Assembly: GCF_000183365.1 (NCBI RefSeq)
Contig: NC_014751.1
Coordinates: forward strand, 620,001-684,000
Direction of reading: 5' to 3'
From: Mycoplasma leachii PG50
GTDB taxonomy: Bacteria; Bacillota_I; Bacilli_A; Mycoplasmatales; Mycoplasmataceae
Length of the DNA stretch: 64,000 bases
In this document: in pieces, positions 1-10,572 of the stretch
How the letters are laid out: each line of letters begins with the position of its first letter
Position numbering within the stretch: position 1 is the first letter of the stretch
Position numbers and translations under genes: made by a program
The notes under the pieces: model-generated
What the model was told of the DNA's origin: nothing
The model's database searches: none
Seen by the model: only the letters and a program-made list of their open reading frames with translations

Positions 1-1214
1 AAAAATTAAATAAAATAGAAAAAATTAAACCTTTTGCTTCTATTATTTCTAATTATCTTCCAATCTTATTTGACATTATTAAAGCATTTCACCAAGATTT
101 AGTTGAACAAGGTGTTAATAATAAATTAAAAACAGAGCTAAATAAATACTTAAGTTTAGCAAAAGTGATTTTGCCATCACTAGGAATAGATAAAAAAGTC
201 ATTGAGTTTTTAGATTCAAAAGCTTTAAAAGATTTTTTAAATAATTGTTTTTTAGCTTTATATAACCAAGACTTTTTAAAAGAAGTTTTTATATTAATTA
301 ATCAATTATCAGATAGACAAGTATTTAATAATCAAATTATTGATAATATTTCAAATATTTATAATCTTACTAATTTAAAATTAGACAAATTTTTAGATTA
401 TTTATTAAGTTTAATAAAAAAACCAATAAGTGGTAAAAATAGCTTTGATGAGTTCCAATTTTTATATGGTTTAAAAGATTTATCAATTTCTCAAATTATT
501 AAAAATTTAGAAAATTTTTATAATAAAGATGATTTGTCATATATTTTTAATTTAGATAATTTTAAAAATTTATTAGATGTAATTTTTAACAAAAATATAA
601 CTTCTAGTTTTAAATATAATAAAGAGCAATTAGAAACAAAAAATGCTTTATCAACTATTCTGACAATTTTAGCTTTAAATCCCAATAAAGTAGAAGATTT
701 AAAAATTAATATAACTAGTGATAATAATAAAATTAGTGATAGTGTTAATAAGCAAATAGAAGAAAAACAATATGGATTAGCTTCAGTAATTTTATTAGGT
801 TATAACAATGACAAAAAGAGATTTTATGAAAATTCTATTTTAGATAATGTTTCAAATTTATTTGGACATAGTCAAAAAGATTTAAATAAAGAAGCTTCTA
901 AAAATGCTATAAATGTTTTAATCAAATCATATTTAGAATTAATAAATTGATTTCAAAACGTATCTATAAAAAAATATGCTAAAGATAATTTTGATGTTTA
1001 TTTAGATCAAAATAATTGAACAACAGAACTTATAGATCAAAAAGGAAATATTGATAATTTAAATGAAACATTAACAATTAATTATATGTTAAAATTTAAA
1101 AACCCAAACAATAATAAACAAAATTGAACTTATAAAATTTCATTAATTAGAACTTCAAATTCTAATCAACCTTGAAAAATAGCTCAAATAACTAAATTAA
1201 ATAACAATAAATAA
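1..1214 (+). CDS. C-terminal part of a large surface (lipo)protein, start outside window
   Basis: An open frame enters from the left edge (codons in phase with position 3) and runs to TAA at 1212-1214, with four UGA-Trp codons in its last 90 codons. The roughly 400 visible residues are rich in Asn, Lys, Leu and Ile and look mostly helical. The last part (ending ...PWKIAQITKLNNNK) looks like a small beta domain. No catalytic motif is visible. Low-complexity composition and the lipoprotein pseudogene just downstream suggest a mycoplasma surface lipoprotein. The MOLPALP family is a possibility from memory only. The signal peptide would lie outside the window, so lipidation cannot be checked. Confidence 0.5.
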
Positions 1215-1252
1215 TCTCTAAAGTTGTTTTATATAAGTTTAAGGAGAAAGTT

Positions 1253-3519
1253 ATGAAAAAATTACAAAAATATATTAAATAATTATCATTAGGTTCTGTT
1301 GTAGTTTTAACTAGTACTACTATAAGTTGTAATGTTAATACTAGTAGTAAAAATATTTTTGAAATACCTACTTCTAATAAAAAACCCAAAACACCTAATA
1401 GTCATTCAAATTCTACAAATAATTCAACTCCTGAAAACTCAAATACACAACCAAATAATTATGAAAATAATGATGATAATACAAATAACAATTCAAGTGT
1501 AACTAATAATAATGAACACTCTAATAATGAAACAATAACTCCTTATGTTGAAAATAATACTTAAACAAATGATGCTTTTATTAATAGTCAAACTTACTTT
1601 TCTACAATTTTTAGTTTAGATTACAATTTAACTAGTTTGGATAAAACTTATCTAGAAAATGTCAATAAAAATTTTAATGAATGTTGATGATAACACAATA
1701 AAAAACATTATTTTAAAGAATAAACTTCCTATTAACTTTTATTCTCATCCAAATATAGTTTAGAAAAGCAAACTATAACACTAGATAAATTTAAAAATTA
1801 TCAAGTTGAATTAAAACTTTTTGATATAAGTACAAAAGAACAAGTTCCAAGTGAAAAAATTAAATGATATCAACAAATTTCTTATCTAGAAGATCAAGTT
1901 ATTAGTGCAAATGATAATCAAGATAAAGCAACTTTTATATTATCTAGTGATGGAACTATAAAATGAAAAGATACAAAAGAGTCTAATGAAAGAGAAGTAG
2001 AAGAAAAATCAGCAAGATTATGAGCTAAGTATAAAGGGTATTTATATTCAACAATTATTAAAGTTTATTCAGAAGACAAAAGTAAGTTAATAAAAGATGA
2101 AAATGAAGCTATAGAAAAAGCTAAAAAAATTGTTGAAGAAAATGGTTGAAATAAATTGCCTACTTTAGAAAAATTAACTAAAGCCTATGAATGAGTAACT
2201 AAGGAAGTGAAATATGATTATGATTTCACAACTGGTTCAATTATAAAAAATCAAAATGCACATTCAGCATTAGTAAAACTAAAAACTGTATGTACAGGAT
2301 ATGCTAAAGGTTTGAAATTAATATTAGAAGAACTTGGAATTCCTTGCAAATTTATTGAAGGTCAAAGCAAAAGAGAAGAATCTGCAGCAAAACATGCTTG
2401 AAACTTAGTTCAAATAGATAATGAGTGATACCATGTTGATCCAACTTCAGATAGAACTGATAGTAAAACAAAATTTAATTTCTTTTTAAATACAAATGAT
2501 GATTTTCTTGAGTCAGATATTTTTGACCACAATTTCAAAAATCCAGGTTCAAGTTTAAGAAATCTAAGATTTAAAAACTTTGTTAAAACAAAAGAAGATG
2601 TTATGGTATTGATTGATAACAATTTCAATCCAAACAATAAGCAAGTAAATAGATTAATTTGATAGTTGACAGAGGTAATTTCAATATTGTTAATAAAGCT
2701 CTTGAAGAAAGAAATTTAGATGTTCAAAATTGAAGTTATGGTTCTATTTCATCAGGAAGTCCTAACAAATCGATTATTTATACATTTAACAACTCAAATA
2801 TTAAAGAATTAACTGATGTTAAGATAAATAATATTGAACAATATGATAATAAAAATGCTATAAAAATAGAATTTGATAAAGAAATTAAAGATTTAAAAGC
2901 TGCTAATTTTAACATTGATAATGCTATTATTAAAAAAGTTGAACAAATTCAAAATGGTAAAACTTACATTTTATACTTAGAGCACTTTTCTAGTTTTGGT
3001 GAAATAGAAGTTAAATTGAAATCTATTAAAAGATTATAAATTTGACTTAAATGGGAAAGAGAAAATCAAATTTAACATTAAAAAAACAAGAAAAACCTAA
3101 TATAAAAATTCAATCACTAGATAATAGTAGAATCAAGATTATTAGTAAAACAAATAACTTATAATATAACTTCAACAATAATAGTTGAAAGGATGTTCCT
3201 TCTAATTCGATATTAAGCGATTCTACTATTGGAAAACTTTATGTTAGATATAAAGAAAAAGATAATAGTCCAAGTTCAGATGTAACAGTATTTGAAATTC
3301 AAAAAGCTAATGAAGTTGACAAATTAGTTAAATTAATTAATCATAATATGCTTATTGGTTTAGATTATAGTATGGAATTTAAAAAAAGAAAAAGATACAA
3401 ATTGAAATACAGTTAAAAAAACAACATTAAAAGATTTAGATAAAGGAACATATTGAATAAGAGCTAAAGCATTTGATTCAACTTTAGCTTCAAATATTTC
3501 AAAAGTAGAAATAAAATAA
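1253..3519 (+). pseudogene. Decayed lipoprotein with transglutaminase-like domain
   Basis: A good ribosome site (AAGGAGAAAG) precedes ATG 1253 and a lipoprotein leader with lipobox Thr-Ile-Ser-Cys, but codon 10 is TAA (1280-1282). Another TAA lies at 1562, followed by a cluster of stops and a frame change near 1690-1750. A long open stretch (about 1755-2663) carries a transglutaminase/protease-like core: a Cys in TVCTGYAKGL, a His in KHAWNLV and an Asp in WYHVDPTSD, in the order expected for the Cys-His-Asp triad. More frame changes follow near 2665, 3040, 3160 and 3410, and the last frame ends ...SNISKVEIK at TAA 3517. With this many lesions no full product can be made. Fragments such as 2207-2401 should not be read as genes. 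Confidence 0.8.
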
Positions 3520-3520
3520 A

Positions 3521-3556
3521 AAATAGTTAGGTTATTAAAAACTAATCTAACTATTT
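3521..3556. terminator. Bidirectional intrinsic terminator
   Basis: An inverted repeat (AAATAGTTAG.TTA / TAA.CTAACTATTT) is flanked by A-runs and T-runs on both sides. It lies between the convergent pseudogene (plus) and rarA (minus), overlaps the last codon of rarA, and could serve both strands. Confidence 0.75.
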
Positions 3557-4786
3557 TTTATTTTTCATTCTATTATATAATTCATAAACTTTAGACTCAT
3601 ATTGATTATTTTTATGATTATAAAACTTTTTATTTTTAATTTCATCTGGTAGATATTGTTGTTCTACTCAAGCATTTTCATAATCATGTGGATATTTATA
3701 ACCAATTCCTATACCAAGCTTAATAGCAGATTTGTAATGATTGTCTTTTAAATGTTTTGGTACGCTATAAATATTTCCCTTCTTAACAAAATCTAAAGCA
3801 GAATTTGTAGCTAAATATGCTGAATTAGATTTTAAGCTCAAACTCATTTCAACAATTGCTAAACCTAGTGGAATAATTCCTTCTGGAAAACCAATTTGTC
3901 TAAAAGCACTACAAGCTTGAACTACTCTGCTTGGAATTGTAGGATTAGCTAAACCAATGTCTTCATAACTAATTATTATCATTCTTCTCATTAAACTTTC
4001 ATAATCACCTAATTCAATTAATCTACTAAAATAATACAAAGCAGCATCAACATCACTACCTCTAATTGATTTTTGTAAAGCTGATTTTAAATCATGAAAA
4101 TCATCACTATCTTGAACTGTTGGATTTTTTGAAACTGTTATAATAGTTTTAATTTTTTCTATGTCTATAAATTCATTGCTATAAAGTTTATCAATTAATT
4201 CCAAATAATTCAAAAAAGTTCTAACATCTCCAACACTTAATTGAGCTAAAAAATCTAAAGCCTGATCTGAAATTTTGATTTTTAATTGATATTCATTAAT
4301 AACTTTTTTAGCATAACTAATCAATTCATCTTTATTAACTAGTTTTAATTCTATTAATAGACTTCTACTTCTTAATGCAGGATTAACTACAAAAAATGGA
4401 TTTTCAGTAGTTGTTGAAAAAACAAAAATATTTCCTTTTTCCATATACTCTAATAAAATATCTTGTTTATCTTTATTTAATCTATGTATTTCATCAATTA
4501 TTAAAATAAATTTTTCTTTTTTTAAAGCATTTTGAATAATATTAATAAGTTTTTCTTTTTTATCATAACTAGCATTAAAAATTTCATAATCAATTTTTAA
4601 ATCATTTGCTAAACTAATTGCAAAACTAGTTTTACCAACTCCACTTGGACCAAAAAAGATTAAAGATGTACAATAATTATTTAAAATCATTTTATTTATT
4701 AATCCATTAGGTTTTAAAATTTCAGTTTGTCCAATTATGTTCTTAGTACTTTTTGGTCTTAATAAAAAAGATAGTGGCTGATCCAT
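3551..4786 (-). CDS. rarA: Replication-associated recombination ATPase RarA (MgsA family)
   Basis: A 411-residue AAA+ ATPase of the RarA/MgsA/WHIP family, a relative of clamp loaders that acts at stalled replication forks. Visible motifs are Walker A GPSGVGKT at residues 46-53, Walker B LIIDEIHR near residue 98, a sensor-type TTTENP segment, and the family's C-terminal block (RRMIIISYEDIGLANP). The length is a little short of bacterial homologues (about 420-440 residues). One UGA-Trp lies near the C-terminus; without it the protein would appear to stop at 3668. It ends inside the shared terminator and stands alone between lon and the pseudogene. Confidence 0.9.
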
Positions 4787-4847
4787 GTTAACACCTCATT
4801 TTTATTTTATTCTTTTTAATTTATAGATACACTTATAAAGTTTAAAA

Positions 4848-4877
4848 ATAAAAACTCACAATTTAGATTGTGAGTTG
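4848..4877 (-). terminator. Intrinsic terminator after lon
   Basis: A palindrome (ACTCACAAT / ATTGTGAGT, 4854-4875) is followed on the minus strand by a T-run. It lies about 20 bases past the lon stop codon. Confidence 0.8.
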
Positions 4878-4897
4878 TACATTATATTATATTTTTG

Positions 4898-7237
4898 CTA
4901 GTAATTTTTATTATTAAAGATTATTTCATATACATCTTCATACTTAGAAACAGAAGTGATTTTTAAAACATCTTGAACTTCTTGAGGAATATCTTCAATA
5001 TCTTTAACATTTTTTGAAGGAATTAAAATATGCTTTAATCCACTTCTAGCTGCAGAAATTGATTTTTCTCTTAACCCACCAATCGGTAAAATATTTCCTC
5101 TTAAAGTGATTTCTCCAGTCATACCAAAATCTTTTGAAACTGGTTGTTTAGATAAGGCTGAAATCAAAGCTGTTGTTAAAGTAATACCAGCACTTGGTCC
5201 ATCTTTTGGAACAGCACCTTCAGGAACATGAATATGAATATCAATATCATCAAATTTTTCTTTAGTTATACCAAATTTTTCATGATTTGCTTTTACATAA
5301 GTTAAAGCAATAGTTGCAGATTCTTTCATTACTTCACCTAGTTTACCAGTTAAAGTTAGATTACCTTTTCCTGCATATGTACTTACTTCTATTGGCAAAA
5401 TATCTCCACCAAATTGAGTATAAGCTAAACCTGTTACTACTCCAACTTGTGATTCTTCTTCTTTTGAAGTGTGCTCAAAAATATGTTTTCCTAAATATTC
5501 AATTACTACTTCTCTAGTAACTACTAAATTATTAATTTCTCCATTTAAAAGTTTAACAATAAATTTTCTAGCAATTGTTGCTAAATGTCTTTCTAATTGT
5601 CTTACTCCAGCTTCTCTAGTATAGTACTTAATAATTTCATCATAAGCTTCATCAGTAAATTTTAATTCATCTTCATTTAATTGATTTTCTTCAAGTATTT
5701 TTTTAGTTAGATAATCTTTTGCAATATGCATTTTTTCAATTTCTGTATAACTAGATAAATTAATAATTTCCATTCTGTCATATAAAGCTTCTGGAATGTT
5801 TTCAATATAATTAGCAGTTGCTATAAACATAACAGTACTTAAATCATAAGGTTCTTCAATATAGTGATCTGAAAATTCTTTATTTTGTTCTGGATCCAAC
5901 ACTTCTAACATTGCTGATGCTGGATCTCCTCTATTATCACTAGCCATTTTATCAATTTCATCTAATAAAAATAGTGGATTTTTAACTTTAGCTCTTTTTA
6001 AAGCTTGAATAATTCTTCCAGGCATTGAACCAACATAAGTTTTTCTATGCCCTCTAATTTCAGATTCATCTTTAACTCCACCTAATGAAACTTTAACAAA
6101 CTTTTTACCTAAAGCCTCAGCAATCGATCTAGCTAAACTAGTTTTTCCAACTCCTGGAGGACCTACAAATGTAATAATAGGACCTTTTAATGACTTAGTT
6201 TTTTGTTTAACAGCTAAATATTCAATAATTCTTTCTTTAACTTTTTTTAATCCAAAATGGTGTTTTTCTAAGATCTCTTGAGCATATTTTAAATCATCAA
6301 TGTCTTCAGATTGTTCTCATCAAGGAATAGACATCATTCAATCAACATAGTTTCTTTCAACATTAACTTCAGCACTACCTGGTTGCATTGTTTCTATTCT
6401 TTTAATTGAAGATAAAATTTTTTCTTTTACAGGTTCTGGAAATGGTTCTTCTTCTAAACGTTTTTTGTATTTGTCTAATTGAGAAGCATCAGAACTTTCA
6501 TCTTCTAATTCTTCTTTAATGATTCTCATTTTTTCTCTTAAATAATATTCTTTTTGTTGCTTGTCCATTTTATCTTTTAACTTTTTATTAATTTCAGAAT
6601 CAACACTTGAATTATTATTTAATTTAATAGTAGGTTTAGGTCTATTAACAATTAGTTCTTTTAATAAGTCTAATTTTTCTAAAATAGAAGTAGATTGAAT
6701 TAAAAGCAACTTAGTATTTAAAGAAACTAGAGGCATTTTATCAATAATTTGATAAATTAATGAGTTTAATTTATAAAAATCATTATCATTAAATGCTAAA
6801 AGTAATTCAGAAGTATTAAATGAGTGTTTTTCTTGTAATTCAATAAGAATTTCTTTTATTTTATTTTTTTGAACATCAGTTCTTGGTGTTTTATCTTCAA
6901 ACACGCTACCAAGAGCATAAATCACACCATTTTCTTCAACAAATTCATCGATCTTAATTTTTTGGTCATATTCTAATTCAGCTGAAATTGTTCCATCTTT
7001 TCAAACTTTTTTAATTGATAAATTAGCAACAGTTCCCAAATAAAACAAATGATCTAAATTAGGCTCTTCTTCTAAGGGGCTTTCTTGAGAAACTACTACA
7101 ACTTGATTATTATAAGATTCAACAGAAGCATTTAAGGCATTCTTACTTTTTGTTCTTCCAAACTCAATAGTTTTAGAAGTAGTTGGTAAAATAAATATTC
7201 CTCTAGTTACAACAACAGGTAGCTTTTTATCTTTCAT
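4898..7237 (-). CDS. lon: ATP-dependent protease Lon
   Basis: A 779-residue cytoplasmic serine protease that degrades misfolded and regulatory proteins. The order is N-terminal substrate domain, coiled-coil segment, AAA+ module (GPPGVGKTSLARSIA, then FLLDEIDKM) and C-terminal protease domain with the catalytic Ser in PKDGPSAG and the Lys further on (GGLREKSISAARSG). In-frame UGA-Trp codons split it under the standard code; with UGA as Trp one frame runs through. I chose ATG 7237 over the in-frame start at 7276 because AAAGGAGTAAATTTT lies just before it. A CIRCE element in the promoter predicts control by HrcA. Confidence 0.97.
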
Positions 7238-7261
7238 AAAATTTACTCCTTTTATTTTCTT

Positions 7262-7309
7262 TAAATATTGTAACACAGTTTTTTAGCACTTAATAGACTA
7301 AAGTGCTAA
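7262..7309 (-). promoter_or_regulatory. CIRCE operator and -10 box of lon
   Basis: Positions 7283-7309 read TTAGCACTT, nine bases, AAGTGCTAA: a perfect inverted repeat matching the CIRCE operator bound by the heat-shock repressor HrcA (consensus TTAGCACTC-N9-GAGTGCTAA) with the usual outermost positions kept. On the minus strand a TACAAT -10 box (7272-7267) lies just downstream, so the operator covers the -35 region. Bound HrcA should block lon transcription until heat shock. hrcA itself is not in the window. Confidence 0.88.
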
Positions 7310-7311
7310 TT

Positions 7312-7341
7312 TAATAAAAACTATCCTTGAAAAAGGATAGT
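7312..7341 (-). terminator. Intrinsic terminator after tig
   Basis: The stem ACTATCCTT / AAGGATAGT (7320-7341) is followed by a T-run on the minus strand, between the tig stop and the lon promoter. Confidence 0.85.
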
Positions 7342-7352
7342 TCATTTTTTTA

Positions 7353-8639
7353 TTAATTTCCGTTATTTTCAAATATAAATGTTTCTAGTGATTCACTTTC
7401 AACTTGATGTTTAATAGCCTGATTATCAATTAGAGATTTAATTTTTTCAACTTCTATTCCATAAAGATTAGCAAACTCTTCAAGTTTTGTATTTACTGCT
7501 TCTTCACTAGCTTTAATATTTTCTTTATTTTTAATTTCATTAACTACTAAAAATGATTTAATTCTATGAATTGCATCATTTTTTAGCTCTTCATCAATTT
7601 CTTCTTGTGAAATTTTTGTTATTTCTTTATACTTATCTAAAGTAATTTTTTGTTGAGTTAATTGATCTTCAAACTCTTTTTTAACATCTTTTAATTGTCT
7701 TTCAACAATAGTTTTTGGAATTTGGAATTCTGAAGTTTTAATAATTTCATCAATTATATTTTCAACAAATTCTGACTTGCTATTTTTTGTCTTTTGTTCT
7801 AATACATCTTTTTTAACTTTTTCTTCTAATTGAACATAAGTTGTAATATCAGGTAAATTTAAGTCTTTTACTAATTCATCATCTTTTGCTGGCAGAATTT
7901 TTTCTTTAATATTTTTAATGTTTAATATAAATTTAGCATCTTTTCCAGCTAGTGATGGAATATATTCTTCAGGAAACTTAACATTAATTTCTTGATTTTC
8001 ACCAATTTTTAGACCAATCATAGAATCTTCAAATCCTGGTACAAATTGATTTGAACCAATTTCTAAAACAAAGTCTTTAGCTTCTCCACCTTCAAAAGCT
8101 TGATCATCTACATAACCTTTAAAATCAAAAGTTACAATATCTCCCTTTTGAATTTGGTCATTAGCTTCTCTTTCTTTTTGCATAGCAAATCTTGAGCGAT
8201 ACATATCAATAACATTATCAACATCTTCTTGACTTACTTCTACAGTTGATTTTTGAACAGTTGAAATATTTTTATATTCACCAATTTTTACTTCTAAAAC
8301 TAAATCAAAAACAAAATCAATTACAATTTCTTTTTCTGATACTTTAACAATTACAGGAGTTGGTGAATTATCATTTTGAATTCTATTTTCTTGAGTTAGT
8401 GCAAAATCAAATGCTGGTTTAATAACTATTTTAAAAGCTTCATTATAAATTTTAATAGGTGTTAAATATTTAGCAACTTCACTTTCAGGAGCTTTACCTT
8501 TTCTAAATCCTGGAACTACTAAATTGGCTTTTAATCTATTTTTAGCCTTTTTTAAAAATTCTATTCACTGTTCACCATCAACTGTAACAGTTCATTTTCC
8601 TTGACCTTGATCAACTAATTTTTCTTGTGCAAAAATCAT
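7353..8639 (-). CDS. tig: Trigger factor (ribosome-associated chaperone)
   Basis: A 428-residue peptidyl-prolyl isomerase and chaperone that binds nascent chains at the ribosome exit. The ribosome-binding signature appears as GFRKGKAP in the N-terminal domain. An FKBP-type centre follows (GDIVTFDFKGYVDD... and GFEDSMIGLKIG...), then a long helical C-terminal arm rich in Lys and Glu. The length is typical. Two UGA-Trp codons lie in the first 30 residues, so the true start is ATG 8639, preceded by GAAAAGGAAAT, and not the internal Met at 8204. It has its own terminator. Confidence 0.96.
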
Positions 8640-8655
8640 TTTAATATTTCCTTTT

Positions 8656-8958
8656 CTATTTTATATATGATATATTGATGTTTTTAGGTTTTATAGAAAT
8701 TGTTTGATTAATTATTCTATCAATAGCTCTAAAAATTTTATCTTCATTGATATTTAAGTCTTGTAATTTTTGTTCTTGAATTCTAATAGTTGTTAGTATG
8801 TGCAATTGATTTTCCTCAAGTAAATAAATAGAAGAGCTAATATCTTGTGGATTTGAAATTTTAGTAGTTGATAAAATTACATTTTCAATTAGTCTATTAA
8901 TAACTTTTTTTTCTATTTGTAAATTACCTTTAGTATTTTTTTCTATATCTATATACAT
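8656..8958 (-). CDS. Small Asp23/YqhY-like protein (tentative)
   Basis: A 100-residue protein without Cys or membrane segment. The layout (an N-terminal strand, a helix VINRLIENVI, a strand pair around LHILTTIRI, a C-terminal helix FRAIDRIINQTI) resembles the small Asp23/Gls24 family. The position just after efp matches Firmicutes, where yqhY follows efp. The sequence match alone is weak, so family membership is an inference from size, fold pattern and context. GAGG lies 8 bases before ATG. It is 16 bases from the efp stop, so co-transcription with efp is likely. Confidence 0.5.
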   Translation of the reverse strand: MYIDIEKNTKGNLQIEKKVINRLIENVILSTTKISNPQDISSSIYLLEENQLHILTTIRIQEQKLQDLNINEDKIFRAIDRIINQTISIKPKNINISYIK

Positions 8959-8974
8959 ATAAATACCTCAATAA

Positions 8975-9529
8975 TTAAGCTCTTCCTACATATTTTCCAT
9001 CACTACTTGAAACAATTATTTTAGTTCCTTGATTTACAAATAAAGGCACCATTATTTCTAAACCGGTTTCTAATATAGCTTTTTTTTGAGCTCCACTTGT
9101 AGTATCACCTTTAACAGCAGCTTCAGCTTCAACCACAGTTAATTCTACTTTAACAGGAAGATCAATTCCTAAAACTTCTCCTTCAAATTCAGTCATATTA
9201 ATCATTAGACCATCAACTAAAAAGTTTTTTTCTCATTCTAATCTAGTCATTGGTATTTGAATTTGTTCATAAGTTTCAGTATTCATTAAATATGCATCAT
9301 TTCCATCATTATACAAATATTGCATTTCTTTTCTTTCAATCATTGCTTTATCAACTTTTTCACCACCTGTAAAAGTTAATTCCACTCTAGCACCAGTTCT
9401 CATATTTTTTGCTTTAACAGTTACTTTACCTTGTTGTCTTCCTGTTTTTGAAAATGCTTGTTCTAATACTAAATAAATATTTCCATCATATATAAATGTT
9501 GTACCTGGGCGTAAATCGTTAACTGACAT
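8975..9529 (-). CDS. efp: Translation elongation factor P
   Basis: A 184-residue factor that helps ribosomes stalled on proline runs. All three OB-like domains are present: the KOW-like N-terminus (VNDLRPGTTFIYDGN), a middle domain, and the C-terminus with FEGEVLGIDLPVKVEL and the end GKYVGRA. One UGA-Trp lies at 9230-9232. In the domain I loop, SKTGRQQG replaces the usual KPGKGGA, so the tip residue that is lysine in E. coli and B. subtilis appears to be Arg31. No EarP, EpmA or YmfI-type modification gene is visible nearby. GGAG lies 8 bases upstream of ATG. Confidence 0.95.
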
Positions 9530-9618
9530 TATATTCTCCTATCTTTAAGCTAATTAAAAAAGCAAAATTCCTTATAATTATATCATTTATTTATAATTGC
9601 TTATTTGTTATTTTAAGC

Positions 9619-10572
9619 TTAGTCAAACTTATCGTTTATTTTTAAATCACTTAATTTATTTAAATAATAATTAGAAGCTAAGATCATTTTTTTACCTTCT
9701 TTTTGAATTTCTAAAATTAATAAACTACTATCTAAAGTTTTAACAACTATTCCTTGTTTATTAATATCAATAATAGTTCCAGGAGCAACATTTTTATTTT
9801 GATCATCTAAATCAATTATTTTAGAACTTTTAATTTTATATCTTTGATTATTAATAGTTGTATGTGAAATTGGAGTTGGACAAAGTGATCTAATTAAATT
9901 AAAAATATCTAAACTAGTATTATTTCAGTTGATTTTTTCTTCTTCACTAGAAATATTCTTACAAAAAGTAACTCCATCTTCATTTTGTTTAATTAACTCA
10001 AACTTATGATTATAAATATCAACTAAATATTTTTTACACATACTATAAGCTAATTGACCCATTTTTTCAAATAAACTACCAGAGTCATCACTATCTAAAA
10101 TGTCAATACTTTCTTGAACATAATAATCACCAGCATCCATTTGCTTAACCATTTGCATAATTGTAATCCCAGTTTTTTTATCTCCATTTTTAATAGCATA
10201 TTGAATAGGAGCACCCCCTCTTAATTTAGGTAATAAACTACCATGAAAATTAATTGAATCAATTTTTGCTAATTTTAAAATTTTAGTTGGAATAAATTGA
10301 CCAAAAGCACAAGTAATTAAAAAATCAAACTCTAATTTAGCTAATTCATCATAAATATCACCTATTTTATTTGGCTGAACAACTTTTAAATTGTTTTGTA
10401 AAGCTAATTGTTTAACTGGTGTATAAACTATTTCTTTTTTTCTACCAATTGGTTTATCTGGTTGACTAATTACTAAAACAACTTCAACTTGATTCATTTC
10501 AATTAAAGCTTTTAAAACATCAGATCCAATTTTTGGAGTGCCACAAAAGACAACTTTAATTTTATTTTGCAT
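9619..10572 (-). CDS. fmt: Methionyl-tRNA formyltransferase
   Basis: A 317-residue enzyme that formylates initiator Met-tRNA using 10-formyl-THF. The N-terminal Rossmann domain carries VVFCGTPKIG and the active-site block with Asn108 and His110 (INFHGSLLPKLRGGAP), followed by MKQMDAGDYY-type sequence with the catalytic Asp. After one UGA-Trp the C-terminal OB-like domain runs to TAA 9619. GAGAGG precedes ATG. The first 11 bases overlap the end of the DUF2779 gene, so the two are probably translated in a coupled way. Confidence 0.95.

Noticed and set aside
1192..1389. Minus-strand 65-codon hydrophobic frame
   Set aside because: Antisense to the lipoprotein leader region of the pseudogene; no supporting signal.
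5314..5517. Plus-strand frame inside lon
   Set aside because: Antisense shadow of a conserved gene; low-complexity Leu-rich translation and no ribosome site.
7238..7276. Start of Lon at 7276
   Set aside because: The extra residues lie over the lon ribosome site and -10 box; ATG 7237 has good Shine-Dalgarno spacing.
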